DNA of 64,000 nucleotides from Alcanivorax sp. 24 (GTDB lineage Bacteria; Pseudomonadota; Gammaproteobacteria; Pseudomonadales; Alcanivoracaceae), in assembly GCF_004360225.1 (NCBI RefSeq), contig NZ_SNUA01000004.1:186001-250000 (forward strand). Reading direction: 5' to 3'. A model generated the notes under the pieces. It saw only the letters and a list, made by a program, of their open reading frames with translations. It had not been told where the DNA came from and ran no database searches. The first letter of the stretch is position 1. Each line of letters begins with the position of its first letter. This document shows, piece by piece, positions 43,600 to 51,775 of the stretch. The position numbers and the translations under genes were made by a program.

Positions 43600-44190
43600 C
43601 TATGGCGCCTTCGGCGCCGGCCGGGTCTGGAATACGTAAGTGGCCAAGGCGTCTTCGTTCATCAGTCCCGGCGCTGCTTGCAGGCGGCCGTTCGGGTCCA
43701 GGAACAGAGTCGCCGGCGTGCCGCGCAAGCCCAGCTGCATCATCAGGATGGTATTGGCCTGGAGGGCGTTTTCCACTTCGGCGGGGATGTCCTGCAACGG
43801 CTCGATGCCACCTTGGTCGAAATCACTCTGGGCTGTATTCAGAGCCGCTTGCGGATCCTTGGCATTGAGCACCGCCGCGCCCTTGCCCAGACTGGTGGGC
43901 TTGATCAGGGCAACGATGATGTGACGCACCTGGACATCATTGTCCGCGCTTTGCAGAAACGGCCGGATCATTTGCCACTGGCTGGCGCAATACGGGCACT
44001 CCATGTCGGTGAACATGTACACCACGCGTTCCGGGTCGTCCGCGCCTTCCGCCACCCAGTGGCTTTTTTCCAGCATCCCGAACACCCGTTCTTGCATGGC
44101 GGCCTGGTCCGCCTGGTCTTCGGCGTGGGTTGTGGTACTGGTGAAAAGGGCGGCCACCAGCAACAGCGGCAGGGATAATGAACGAAGCAT
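43600..44190 (-). CDS. dsbG: DsbG/DsbC-like periplasmic thiol-disulfide protein
   Basis: 196 residues from ATG 44190. A signal peptide (1-23, THA-E) is followed by a thioredoxin fold with CPYC active site (Cys65, Cys68) in YMFTDMECPYC and the cis-Pro loop RGTPATLFLDPNG. It is shorter than DsbC/DsbG of E. coli, with only a small N-terminal segment where the dimerisation domain would be, so it may be monomeric. It follows the TlpA-like gene by 4 nt, and that pair is divergent from a two-component system. Likely to reduce or protect periplasmic cysteines. The symbol is tentative. Confidence 0.85.
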   Translation of the reverse strand: MLRSLSLPLLLVAALFTSTTTHAEDQADQAAMQERVFGMLEKSHWVAEGADDPERVVYMFTDMECPYCASQWQMIRPFLQSADNDVQVRHIIVALIKPTSLGKGAAVLNAKDPQAALNTAQSDFDQGGIEPLQDIPAEVENALQANTILMMQLGLRGTPATLFLDPNGRLQAAPGLMNEDALATYVFQTRPAPKAP

Positions 44191-44194
44191 GGTG

Positions 44195-45004
44195 TTACTC
44201 CTTGATATACGGGGCCAGCAGATGGCGCAGGCTGGCGTCGGAAAGCGGACCCACATGGCTGCCAACCAGGCGGCCGTCGGCATCGATCAGCACCGTGGTG
44301 GGCAGCGCGCTGCTGCCCAGGGCGCGCAGCAGATCACTGTGCGGATCGACCAGGACCCGTTGCAGGCGCAGCGATTGTTCCGTCAGGTAAGCGCGGATCC
44401 GGCTGTCGCTCTCGCCTTGATTGACGTAAACAAAATCCACCTCGGGGTAGTGTTGTTGCCCCCGTTGCAGTACCGGCATTTCACGGCGGCATGGCGGACA
44501 CCAACTGGCCCACAGGTTGACCACGGTCAGCGTGGCCGGACCGTCATCGAGAAGGCTGACGGTGCGCCCTTGCAGGTCCCGCAGGGCCACCTCCGGGGCC
44601 GGGGGGCGCACGCCGCTGAACGCCATCACCACGGCCAGTACCGGCACGGCGACCACGGCGCCCGCCGTCAGGGTCCGCAGCAGTTCGCCGCCGGCCTGAC
44701 GATGACGCAACCATCCCAGAGCAGCGCCGACGACGGCGCCCGCAACGCCCCCGGGCCACCACCAGCCACCGTCACGGATGTCCAGGAGCGACCCGCTCAG
44801 GCCGTATTGATCCCAGTAGCGGGCGACAAAGGCGAGGCGGGCCCCCACCAGGGCGCCGATCAGCAGCCACCACAACAGGGGTTCGGCGTCCGCCCGGCCG
44901 CGTCGTCGTCGCCACACGGTGGTCAGCCAGGCACCCAGCAGTAGAGCCAGCCAGGGTATCGCCATCCATGGCAGGGCCAACGGGCCCAGCGTAAAGGTGG
45001 TCAT
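44195..45004 (-). CDS. Membrane-anchored TlpA-like thioredoxin with an Lgt-like membrane domain
   Basis: 269 residues from ATG 45004 with GGAGGA 7 nt upstream. The first 130 residues hold four to five membrane helices, with GARLAFVARYW and a Trp/Gly turn DGGWWWPGGVAGAVVGA recalling prolipoprotein diacylglyceryl transferase. The rest is a periplasmic TlpA/ResA-type domain with WASWCPPC (Cys169, Cys172), FVYVNQGE and LPTTVLIDADGRLVGSHVG. The design could receive electrons across the membrane or only anchor the thioredoxin; the former is speculation, as no Cys pair is seen in the helices. It is encoded just before the DsbG-like protein, its likely partner. Confidence 0.85.
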   Translation of the reverse strand: MTTFTLGPLALPWMAIPWLALLLGAWLTTVWRRRRGRADAEPLLWWLLIGALVGARLAFVARYWDQYGLSGSLLDIRDGGWWWPGGVAGAVVGAALGWLRHRQAGGELLRTLTAGAVVAVPVLAVVMAFSGVRPPAPEVALRDLQGRTVSLLDDGPATLTVVNLWASWCPPCRREMPVLQRGQQHYPEVDFVYVNQGESDSRIRAYLTEQSLRLQRVLVDPHSDLLRALGSSALPTTVLIDADGRLVGSHVGPLSDASLRHLLAPYIKE

Positions 45005-45100
45005 TCGCCGCTCCTCCAACAATGCGGATCAGTATGCAGGGTGCGGATTAACGCACCATTAGCCCGCCGCGGCTTTCGAACCGCAGTTGGGGATGTGCTC

Positions 45101-45170
45101 ATTCGCTGCCAAGGCAGCTTCCCACAGCGGCTTCCTGGCCCCTCTGTGGGAAACTGCCTTGGCAGCGAAT
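45101..45170. repeat. 70-bp REP/BIME-like palindrome, copy 2
   Basis: The element begins ATTCGCTGCCAAGGCAGC and ends CTTGGCAGCGAAT. The 27-bp arms (45101-45127 and 45144-45170) differ at one position; the 16-nt centre begins CGGCTTC. It has the same length and plan as copy 1 at 21359. It lies in the 273-bp divergent space between the TlpA-like gene and the response regulator. Confidence 0.82.
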
Positions 45171-45277
45171 AGCCGTGTTGGCCAGCCCCTGTTAATGGTT
45201 GGCTAATGCGGCGGTGTTATTCTGGAGCACCCGGGACTGGAGGTCCTGGTGATTCGTTCGTTGGAGTCTGCTAGACA

Positions 45278-45940
45278 ATGCACGTACTACTGGTGGAGGA
45301 CGACGCCCTGTTGGGTGACGGTGTGAGCGCCGGCCTTGAAGCCCACGGCTTTACCGTGGCGTGGGTGACCCGCGCGGCGGAAGCGGATCAGGCGCTGACC
45401 AGCTGTCATTTCGATGTGGTGGTGTTGGACCTGGGGCTGCCGGATGAGGACGGTCTGGTATTGCTGCGTCGCTGGCGGCGCCGTCAGCGGGACGAGCCGG
45501 TGCTGGTGCTCACCGCCCGGGACCGGGTTGCCCACAGAGTCGATGGTCTCGATGCCGGCGCTGATGATTATCTGGTCAAACCTTTTGATCTCGATGAACT
45601 GGTGGCGCGCCTGCGGGCCTTGCTGCGCCGCGCCCAGGGCCGTGCCGTGCCGTGGATCGAATATGGCCGCCTGCGGTTCGATCCGGGGCAGCAGCGAGTC
45701 TGGCTGGATCAGCAACCGGTTTCACTGGCCCGCCGTGAACGGGCGCTGCTTCAAGCGTTGCTGCAAAGCCGGGGGAGGTTGCTGACCGTGGACGAGCTTA
45801 CCGACCGTGTGTACGGCTGGACCGGTGGTGTCGAGAGCAACGCCCTGGCGGTGCACATTCACAACCTGCGTCGCAAGTTGGGGGACGGTCTGATCGAGAC
45901 GGTGCGTGGCGAAGGCTACCGATTGGGGAGCCCGCCATGA
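45278..45940 (+). CDS. OmpR/QseB-type response regulator
   Basis: 220 residues. The receiver domain has the acidic pair Asp8/Asp9, phospho-acceptor Asp51 in VVLDLGLPDEDG, Thr79 and Lys101 in YLVKPFD. The winged-helix DNA-binding domain (about 125-218) shows the usual LARRERALLQALL and NALAVHIHNLRRKLGDGLIETVRGEGYRL. The stop overlaps the histidine kinase start by 4 nt. It is of the PmrA/QseB subgroup. Its divergence from the thiol-redox genes, as for a similar pair near dsbG in Pseudomonas, suggests it controls them in response to periplasmic redox or metal stress; this is inference. Confidence 0.93.
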   Translation: MHVLLVEDDALLGDGVSAGLEAHGFTVAWVTRAAEADQALTSCHFDVVVLDLGLPDEDGLVLLRRWRRRQRDEPVLVLTARDRVAHRVDGLDAGADDYLVKPFDLDELVARLRALLRRAQGRAVPWIEYGRLRFDPGQQRVWLDQQPVSLARRERALLQALLQSRGRLLTVDELTDRVYGWTGGVESNALAVHIHNLRRKLGDGLIETVRGEGYRLGSPP

Positions 45941-47247
45941 TTCGTGCACGAAGCCTGCGTGCGCGCCTGCTTTGGGCTCTGGGGTTGGGGCTGTCGCTGT
46001 TATGGCTGCCCCTGGCGATTTGGCTGCATGGTGAAACCCGGGACCGGCTGTCGGATATGCTCGACCATCGCCTGGCGTCCTCGGCGCGGATGGTGGTGTC
46101 GCTGATCACCGCCAGCGGCGCGACGCCGAATCAGGCCGTGGACCGCCCGGATGACATGCCCTTCCAGGGCATCGCCTGCGAAGTCAGCATGCTGCGCGGC
46201 GAGATTCTGGCGCGCAGTGCCGGGGCGCCGCCGGGGGAGTTGGTGTTGCCGGAGGACGGTTTCGGCGAGCGCTGGCTGGATGGTGAGGCCTGGCGGATTT
46301 ATACCGTCACCGAGGGTGATCTGCGGGTGGCTTCCGCCGAGCGCGTTAGCGGCCGGACCCGTTTCCTGCATCGTATGGCGGTGATGCTGATAGTGACGCT
46401 GGTGGCCGGGCTGTTGGCCAGCCTGGCGCTGGTTTGGTGGGCGGTGGGGCGGGCGCTCAAGCCGGTGTCCTCGCTGCGTAAGCAATTGATGACGCGAGAC
46501 CTGGAGGATGCCCGGCCGCTGACACTGGCCCCGGGAGCCGGTGAACTGGCGCCGATGGTGGCGTCAATGAATCATTGGCTGGCGCAAAGTGGCCGCGCGC
46601 TGACCCGGGAGCGGGAACTGACCGATAACCTGGCTCATGAGCTGCGCACGCCGTTGGCGGCGATTCGCACTCAGCTCCAGGTGGCGCGGATTACTTCCGG
46701 AGAACAGGCGGAGCGGGCGCTGGCGGCGGCGGAGCAGGCCACCGTGAGGCTGGGAGGAAGCCTGGAGCAATTATTGGCGCTGGCGCGTGAAGACCGCGTC
46801 CCCGGCGAGGCGCCGCCCTGCCCGTCCCTGGCCGAAGTGGCGGCCGGTGTATTGGAGGAGTTTCCTGGCCAGGGTGCCCGGCGGGAGCTGGCGCAGGGCG
46901 GTCAATCGGCGCCGCTGGCACCGGAAGGACTGGTTCGGATCGCCGTACGCAATGTGCTGGATAACGCGCTGCGCCACAGCCCCCGGCAGGGCGTGATCAG
47001 CATCGGGTTCGAGGAGCAGGAGGGCCTGTGCTGGCTGACGGTTGCTGACCAGGGGCCCGGTATTCCCGAGGCGCGGCAACGGCGTGCTCTGGATCGGGGT
47101 TGGCATGGCCATGACGGCGGCCATGGCTTGGGATTGGCCATTGTCGCCAGCATCATGACCCGTACCGGAGGGCGGCTGCGGCTGGAGAACCGTCCGTCGG
47201 GCGGGCTGCGGGTCAGTTTGGGGTGGCCGCCGGCGGATAGCGATTGA
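45937..47247 (+). CDS. Sensor histidine kinase (QseC-like)
   Basis: 436 residues. Two membrane helices (about 10-30 and 146-170) enclose a periplasmic sensor of roughly 115 residues. The H-box with phospho-His is NLAHELRTPLAAIRTQL, the N-box NVLDNALRHSP, then VADQGPGIPEARQ and a G-box HGLGLAIVASIM. The periplasmic region contains a single Cys (in FQGIACEVSML), so disulfide sensing inside one chain is not obvious. It phosphorylates the adjacent response regulator. The C-terminal 35 nt overlap the convergent DUF4136 lipoprotein gene. Confidence 0.92.
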   Translation: MIRARSLRARLLWALGLGLSLLWLPLAIWLHGETRDRLSDMLDHRLASSARMVVSLITASGATPNQAVDRPDDMPFQGIACEVSMLRGEILARSAGAPPGELVLPEDGFGERWLDGEAWRIYTVTEGDLRVASAERVSGRTRFLHRMAVMLIVTLVAGLLASLALVWWAVGRALKPVSSLRKQLMTRDLEDARPLTLAPGAGELAPMVASMNHWLAQSGRALTRERELTDNLAHELRTPLAAIRTQLQVARITSGEQAERALAAAEQATVRLGGSLEQLLALAREDRVPGEAPPCPSLAEVAAGVLEEFPGQGARRELAQGGQSAPLAPEGLVRIAVRNVLDNALRHSPRQGVISIGFEEQEGLCWLTVADQGPGIPEARQRRALDRGWHGHDGGHGLGLAIVASIMTRTGGRLRLENRPSGGLRVSLGWPPADSD

Positions 47248-47746
47248 ACATTTCCCGCACCATGGTCTCGATGCGCTCCGCCCGCCGTTCCGTGGCCATC
47301 TCGAAATAGAGAGTATCGCGGCTGGTACCTTGCCAGACCACCTGCTTGTCGCCGCGGTCCACCAGGGCGATCCGCAGGCGGTATTCCTGGTTGGTTTGTC
47401 CTTCCACCGGTGTCGTGGTGGACAGACCGTAGCGATCACGCCAGAAACCGAAGCCAAACTGCACGGAACTGCCCTGGAAGCGGTCCACCGGAACGAAGCG
47501 GTAGCGCACCAGCAGATCGGCGTTGCTCTCGTCAGCGGGTTGCAGCGGGCCGTTGGCCAGTGCCGCGCGCACCGCCTTTTGTACGCGCTGGCCGTCCAGG
47601 CTCAGCGCTTCCTGATCTTCCTTCGGAGGGTCGAAGGCATAACTGCGGTATTGGCTGAAATTGGTCTGCGCGCGCTGGTCGATGACCACGGGCGCGACAC
47701 ACCCGGTGAGCAGGAGGGCAAGGATCAGAGCAACGGTACTACGCAT
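47213..47746 (-). CDS. DUF4136 lipoprotein
   Basis: 177 residues. A lipoprotein signal ends in LLTGC (Cys16). The DUF4136 domain follows (about 25-170), with TNFSQYRSYAFDPP, ADLLVRYRFVPVDRF, FGFWRDRYGLSTTT and EYRLRIALVDRGDKQVVWQGTS. Members are small outer-membrane-associated lipoproteins of unknown function. The 3' end overlaps the convergent kinase gene by 35 nt, so neither transcript ends before the other gene. Confidence 0.87.
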   Translation of the reverse strand: MRSTVALILALLLTGCVAPVVIDQRAQTNFSQYRSYAFDPPKEDQEALSLDGQRVQKAVRAALANGPLQPADESNADLLVRYRFVPVDRFQGSSVQFGFGFWRDRYGLSTTTPVEGQTNQEYRLRIALVDRGDKQVVWQGTSRDTLYFEMATERRAERIETMVREMFNRYPPAATPN

Positions 47747-47793
47747 GGGAACGCCTCCAGAGTGAATCCAGCTTCAGTATAGACTGGGTATGA

Positions 47794-48687
47794 TTAGTGG
47801 TCAGCGTCGAAGTTCAGACAACTGGCTTTCAGGCTTTCACCGAGGAATCGCGCGGCGCGGCCGGCGTATTGCCCGTCCGCGTAGACCAGGTACAGGTCTC
47901 CGTAACGTTCCCCTCCCTCCTTGAGCGGCAGAGGTTTGAGGCTGCCAGTTTCGAGATCGTCTTCCACCTCGGTTTCCGGCGCCCAGGCGAACCCCAGCCC
48001 GCGCAGCAGAGCCTCCCTCCGGCTACCGCCGTAGGAGAAGGTCCAGCGTTGCTCAGCGCCGAGCCAGCCGGAATCCAGGCGGCGCTTGCCGGAATCCCGG
48101 ATCACCAGCTGGCGGTGCGCGCGCAGATCTTCCAGGCTCAGTTCGCCCTTTTGGTGCAACGGATGATCCGGAGCGGCCACGGCAATGAAGCGCACCCGCA
48201 TCAGATGATCGCCCATGAATCCCGGCGGTACCCGGCCGGTAACCACCACGTCCGCTTCATGCCGAAGCAGGGCTTCATCGGAACCGGACAGCACGGTTTC
48301 CTGGAACTCCACCCGGGTCAGCGGGCTCTCCTCGGCCAGCGAGACCAGAGCGCAAAGCGCTTGCTGACGGGGAAACAGAGCGTCCGCGGCCAGACGCACC
48401 AGCGGTTCCCAGCCGTGGCTGGACTGGATCGCCGAGTGTTCGATGCGACCGGCTTCTTCCAGCAGCAGTTTGGCCTGGCGGTACAGCATGTCGCCGGTTT
48501 CGGTGAGTTTGGCCCGCCGCCCCTCCAGGGTGAAGGCGCGAACACCCAGTTCGGTCTCGATTTTCTGTACGGCATAGCTGATCGCCGACTGGCTCTTGCC
48601 CAGTGCCTCGGCGGCGGCGGCATAACCGCCTTCGTCCACGACCGCGATCAGTGCTTGCCATTGGTCCAGGGAGATTTTGGTCGACAT
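47794..48687 (-). CDS. LysR-family regulator
   Basis: 297 residues. The N-terminal helix-turn-helix is clear (QWQALIAVVDEGGYAAAAEALGKSQSAISYAVQKIE, about 9-44), followed by a two-lobed effector domain with a less common sequence (VTGRVPPGFMGDHLMRVRFIAVAAP). It is divergent from the azoreductase gene with a 97-bp shared region containing an AT-rich dyad around TTCGAA, so it probably controls the azoR-yqjG-pirin genes. Redox-active quinones or other electrophiles are plausible inducers. Residue Cys292 near the C-terminus and Cys112 could be sensors, but this is speculation. Confidence 0.92.
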   Translation of the reverse strand: MSTKISLDQWQALIAVVDEGGYAAAAEALGKSQSAISYAVQKIETELGVRAFTLEGRRAKLTETGDMLYRQAKLLLEEAGRIEHSAIQSSHGWEPLVRLAADALFPRQQALCALVSLAEESPLTRVEFQETVLSGSDEALLRHEADVVVTGRVPPGFMGDHLMRVRFIAVAAPDHPLHQKGELSLEDLRAHRQLVIRDSGKRRLDSGWLGAEQRWTFSYGGSRREALLRGLGFAWAPETEVEDDLETGSLKPLPLKEGGERYGDLYLVYADGQYAGRAARFLGESLKASCLNFDADH

Positions 48688-48690
48688 ATC

Positions 48691-48708
48691 AGATATTTCG
48701 AAGATATT
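48691..48708. promoter_or_regulatory. Candidate LysR site in the regulator-azoR gap
   Basis: The segment is an AT-rich dyad centred on TTCGAA (48697-48702), flanked by ATAT on both sides with a one-base offset. It includes T-N11-A (TATTTCGAAGATA), the core pattern of LysR-family sites. It lies immediately upstream of the LysR gene start and about 80 nt upstream of azoR. Confidence 0.45.
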
Positions 48709-48784
48709 GCTCGAATAGTTGCTGTTTTATATCGGATCAGACGAAAAGACAATGGTGTCATTCGATCATTACGGAGCAGCAGCC

Positions 48785-49393
48785 ATGACCCGGATTCTTT
48801 ACCTGCAAAGCAGCATCTTTGGCGACCAGGGCCAGTCCAGCCAGATGGCCGCGGCCTTCATCGAGTCCTACCAGGCTCGGCACCCTGGCACCGAAGTGGT
48901 GGTGCGTGACCTGACCAATGACGGCGTGCCACACCTGGACCTGGAACGGGCCGGCGCACTGCGCGGGTTCAGCGACAGCCTGAATGACGATCAGAAAGCG
49001 GTCCTGGCGTTTTCCGACGTCCTGGTGGAAGAGCTGCGCGCCGCGGATCTGGTGGTCCTGGGCCTGCCTATGTACAACTTCGGCGTGCCTACCCAGTTCA
49101 AAGCCTGGTTTGACCACATCGCCCGAGCCGGAGTGACCTTCCGCTATACCGCCAACGGTGCGGAAGGGCTGGTGGCCGACCGGCCGGTGCGGGTGTTCGC
49201 CTCCCACGGTGGTTTTCATGTGGGCCAGCCCCATGAAACCAGCACCACCTTCGTCAAAGCGATTTTCAATTTCATCGGCATTCAGGACGTGCGGTTCATC
49301 CATGCCGAGGGCTTGAACATCAGTGAGGATGTGAAGCGGGAAGCCCTGGAAAAGGCGCGAGTGGAAACCGAAGCGGCGCTGGCGGCCCTGTAA
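48785..49393 (+). CDS. azoR: FMN-dependent NADH-azoreductase
   Basis: 202 residues from ATG 48785 (ACGGAG upstream). The flavodoxin-like fold shows YLQSSIFGDQGQSSQMA (FMN phosphate loop, about 5-21), VVLGLPMYNFGVPTQFKAWFDHIARAGVTF (FMN ring contact) and VFASHGGFH. The enzyme reduces azo compounds and quinones by two electrons using NADH, and quinone reduction is likely its natural task. It is divergent from a LysR regulator and followed by glutathionyl-hydroquinone reductase and pirin, which together form an electrophile defence group. Confidence 0.94.
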   Translation: MTRILYLQSSIFGDQGQSSQMAAAFIESYQARHPGTEVVVRDLTNDGVPHLDLERAGALRGFSDSLNDDQKAVLAFSDVLVEELRAADLVVLGLPMYNFGVPTQFKAWFDHIARAGVTFRYTANGAEGLVADRPVRVFASHGGFHVGQPHETSTTFVKAIFNFIGIQDVRFIHAEGLNISEDVKREALEKARVETEAALAAL

Positions 49394-49441
49394 GCCACCG
49401 CGATCGGCTGACGCAATAACCGGCAAAGTCAGGAGAGCACC

Positions 49442-50446
49442 ATGGGATTATTGGTGGACGGTAAATGGCAGGATAAGTGGTACGACACCGACAGTACCGG
49501 TGGCCGCTTCAAGCGGTCGGAAAGCCAATTCCGCAACTGGGTAACCGCCGATGGCGAGGCCGGGCCCAGTGGCGAGGGTGGCTTCAAGGCGGAAAGCGGG
49601 CGCTATCACCTGTACGTTTCCCATGCCTGCCCCTGGGCTCACCGGACCTTGGTAATGCGGGCCTGGAAAGGACTGGAAGAACACATCAGTGTTTCCGTGG
49701 TACACCCGCTGATGCGGGAAAACGGCTGGGAGCTGGGTACGGATTTCGACGGCGCCACGGGCGATCCGCTGTACCGTCTGAGCAAGCTGTACGAGCTGTA
49801 TTTGAAAGCCGATCCGCACTACACCGGCCGAGTCACGGTGCCGGTGCTGTGGGACAAACAGCGTGAGACCATCGTCAGTAATGAGTCGGCGGAAATCATC
49901 CGCATGCTCACCCAGGCCTTTGACGGTTTGGGTGCGCGGGCCGGTGACTATTACCCGGAGTCGTTGCGCGCGGAGATCGATGCCATCAATGACACCGTCT
50001 ACAACCGCGTCAATAACGGCGTCTACAAGGCCGGTTTCGCCACCAGTCAGGCGGCCTATGACGAGGCCGTGGTGTCACTGTTCGACACCCTGGATGAATT
50101 GGAGCAACGGCTGAACCAACAGTGGTATCTGGTGGGTAATACACTCACCGAAGCGGATTTGCGGCTGTGGACCACGCTGGTGCGTTTCGATGCGGTGTAC
50201 GTCACCCACTTCAAATGCGACCGGCGCCGTATCAGCGACTACCCGAATTTAAGCGGGCTGCTGCGTGAACTGTATCAGCTACCTGGTGTGGCGGAGACCG
50301 TGCACATGGATCACATCCGTCACCATTATTTCCGCAGTCACCCGACGGTGAACCCCAACGGGATCATTTCGATCGGGCCGGAACTGGACTTCACTGCGCC
50401 GCATCAGCGTGAACGGCTGGGCGAGAGGGAAATACGTGGCGTCTGA
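49442..50446 (+). CDS. yqjG: Glutathionyl-hydroquinone reductase (Xi-class GST)
   Basis: 334 residues; AGGAG lies upstream of ATG 49442. The catalytic Cys63 sits in SHACPWAHR, in the thioredoxin-like part, with VTVPVLWDKQRETIVSNESAEIIRM following. The helical C-terminal domain has YNRVNNGVYKAGFATSQAAYDEAV and LTEADLRLWTTLVRFD. It removes glutathione from glutathionyl-hydroquinones, recycling quinone adducts. It is 48 nt after azoR, so the two are likely in one operon. Function depends on glutathione. Confidence 0.95.
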   Translation: MGLLVDGKWQDKWYDTDSTGGRFKRSESQFRNWVTADGEAGPSGEGGFKAESGRYHLYVSHACPWAHRTLVMRAWKGLEEHISVSVVHPLMRENGWELGTDFDGATGDPLYRLSKLYELYLKADPHYTGRVTVPVLWDKQRETIVSNESAEIIRMLTQAFDGLGARAGDYYPESLRAEIDAINDTVYNRVNNGVYKAGFATSQAAYDEAVVSLFDTLDELEQRLNQQWYLVGNTLTEADLRLWTTLVRFDAVYVTHFKCDRRRISDYPNLSGLLRELYQLPGVAETVHMDHIRHHYFRSHPTVNPNGIISIGPELDFTAPHQRERLGEREIRGV

Positions 50447-50496
50447 TCCCGGGCATCATGAACAGGCTCTACAGCCCCGAGGGGCGAGGAGGAAAC

Positions 50497-51351
50497 ATGA
50501 AAGACAGACAAGTGCTGCATACCATCCGGGCTTTGGAAACCTCCGATGGCGCCGGCGTGCGGCTCAAGCGCGCCCTGGGTCAAAACCCGGCGGTGCGTCT
50601 GGATCCGTTCCTGATGCTGGATGCGTTCTCCTCTGATAACCCGGACGACTATATTGCCGGTTTTCCGCCCCACCCTCATCGGGGATTCGAGACCGTCACC
50701 TACCTGATGGAAGGCCACATGCGCCACCGCGATCACCTGGGTAACGAGGGCGATCTGCAACAGGGCGGTGTGCAGTGGATGACCGCCGGGCGCGGCATCA
50801 TCCACGAGGAAATGCCGCAGCAGGAAGACGGTTTGCTGCGCGGTTTCCAGTTGTGGATCAATCTGCCGGCGGCGGAAAAAATGAAACCCGCCGGCTATCG
50901 CGATATTCATGATCGCGAAATACCCCGGCTGGATCTGCCGACGGGCGGACAGATCAAGGCGATTGCCGGGAAACTGGGCCTTGCCGGTGAGTCGCTCACC
51001 GCGCCGGTGCACGGCGGCAGTACCGATCCGCTCTACCTGGATGTGATCTTGCGTCCCGGCGAGAGCGTCACGGTACCGCTGACGCCGGGCTACAACGCCT
51101 TCCTGTATCTGTTCGAAGGCGCGGTGACGGTGGCGGAAGACGCGGTGCCGGTGGATCACGTCGCGGTGCTTACCAACGGTGACCAGGTCTCTCTGGTGGC
51201 CGGGCGGGACGGCGCCCGCTTGTTGCTGCTGGCGGGCCGGCCGCTGGGCGAACCGGTGGCCCAATACGGCCCTTTTGTGATGAACACGCAGGAGGAGCTG
51301 GAGCAGGCCCTGCAGGATTATCGCAACGGGACTCTCACCGAACCGGTCTGA
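50497..51351 (+). CDS. Pirin-family protein (possible quercetin 2,3-dioxygenase)
   Basis: 284 residues from ATG 50497 with GAGGAGG upstream; ATG 50458 is a poorer start. Two cupin barrels are present. The metal-binding motif FPPHPHRGFETVTYLMEG, then VQWMTAGRGIIHEEMP with further His/Glu ligands, lie in the N-terminal barrel. The family includes Fe-binding pirins, some with quercetinase activity. It is 50 nt downstream of the glutathionyl-hydroquinone reductase and is the last gene before a strong terminator, so azoR-yqjG-pirin behave as a unit. Confidence 0.92.
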   Translation: MKDRQVLHTIRALETSDGAGVRLKRALGQNPAVRLDPFLMLDAFSSDNPDDYIAGFPPHPHRGFETVTYLMEGHMRHRDHLGNEGDLQQGGVQWMTAGRGIIHEEMPQQEDGLLRGFQLWINLPAAEKMKPAGYRDIHDREIPRLDLPTGGQIKAIAGKLGLAGESLTAPVHGGSTDPLYLDVILRPGESVTVPLTPGYNAFLYLFEGAVTVAEDAVPVDHVAVLTNGDQVSLVAGRDGARLLLLAGRPLGEPVAQYGPFVMNTQEELEQALQDYRNGTLTEPV

Positions 51352-51363
51352 GGCCGATACCCC

Positions 51364-51395
51364 AAGCCCCGCTTCGGCGGGGCTTCTCTGCTTGA
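51364..51395 (+). terminator. Intrinsic terminator after the pirin gene
   Basis: AAGCCCCGC (51364-51372), a stable TTCG loop and GCGGGGCTT (51377-51385) form a perfect 9-bp stem, followed by a T/C-rich run (CTCTGCTTGATT). It lies 12 nt after the pirin stop. Confidence 0.82.
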
Positions 51396-51438
51396 TTCTT
51401 CATAGCCCGCCGTTCATGGCGTCTGCCCTTGTGGCGCA

Positions 51439-51753
51439 TCAGGCCGCACTCAAGGGTTTGATCCGCGCCACGTCCTTGCCAATGGCTTTGGCGGCGTCCC
51501 ATAAATCCACCGCGCGCTGGGCGTTGAGCCAGAACTCCGGTGAGTTGCCGAACAAGCGCGCCAGCCGCAGCGCCATTTCCGGGCTCAGTGCGCGCCGCTC
51601 CCGCAGCAGCTCATTGATGGACTGACGGGACACGCCCACCGCCGTGGCCAGGCGGGTCACGGTGAGCTGGTAATCGGGCATGAAATCCTCGCGCAGCATC
51701 TCGCCAGGATGGGTGGGACGGCGTTTCAGACCCGACAGACTTTCCGGCGTCAT
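51439..51753 (-). CDS. higA: HigA-type antitoxin (XRE helix-turn-helix)
   Basis: 104 residues from ATG 51753. The lead motif RPTHPGEMLREDFMP (about 11-25) is diagnostic of HigA antitoxins. The helix-turn-helix is LTVTRLATAVGVSRQSINELL and the C-terminal NSPEFWLNAQRAVDLWDA is also typical. It would bind and neutralise the toxin encoded 22 nt upstream and repress the shared promoter. The toxin-first order is standard for higBA. Confidence 0.93.
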   Translation of the reverse strand: MTPESLSGLKRRPTHPGEMLREDFMPDYQLTVTRLATAVGVSRQSINELLRERRALSPEMALRLARLFGNSPEFWLNAQRAVDLWDAAKAIGKDVARIKPLSAA

Positions 51754-51775
51754 GAGATTTCCCCTGACTCGTTGA

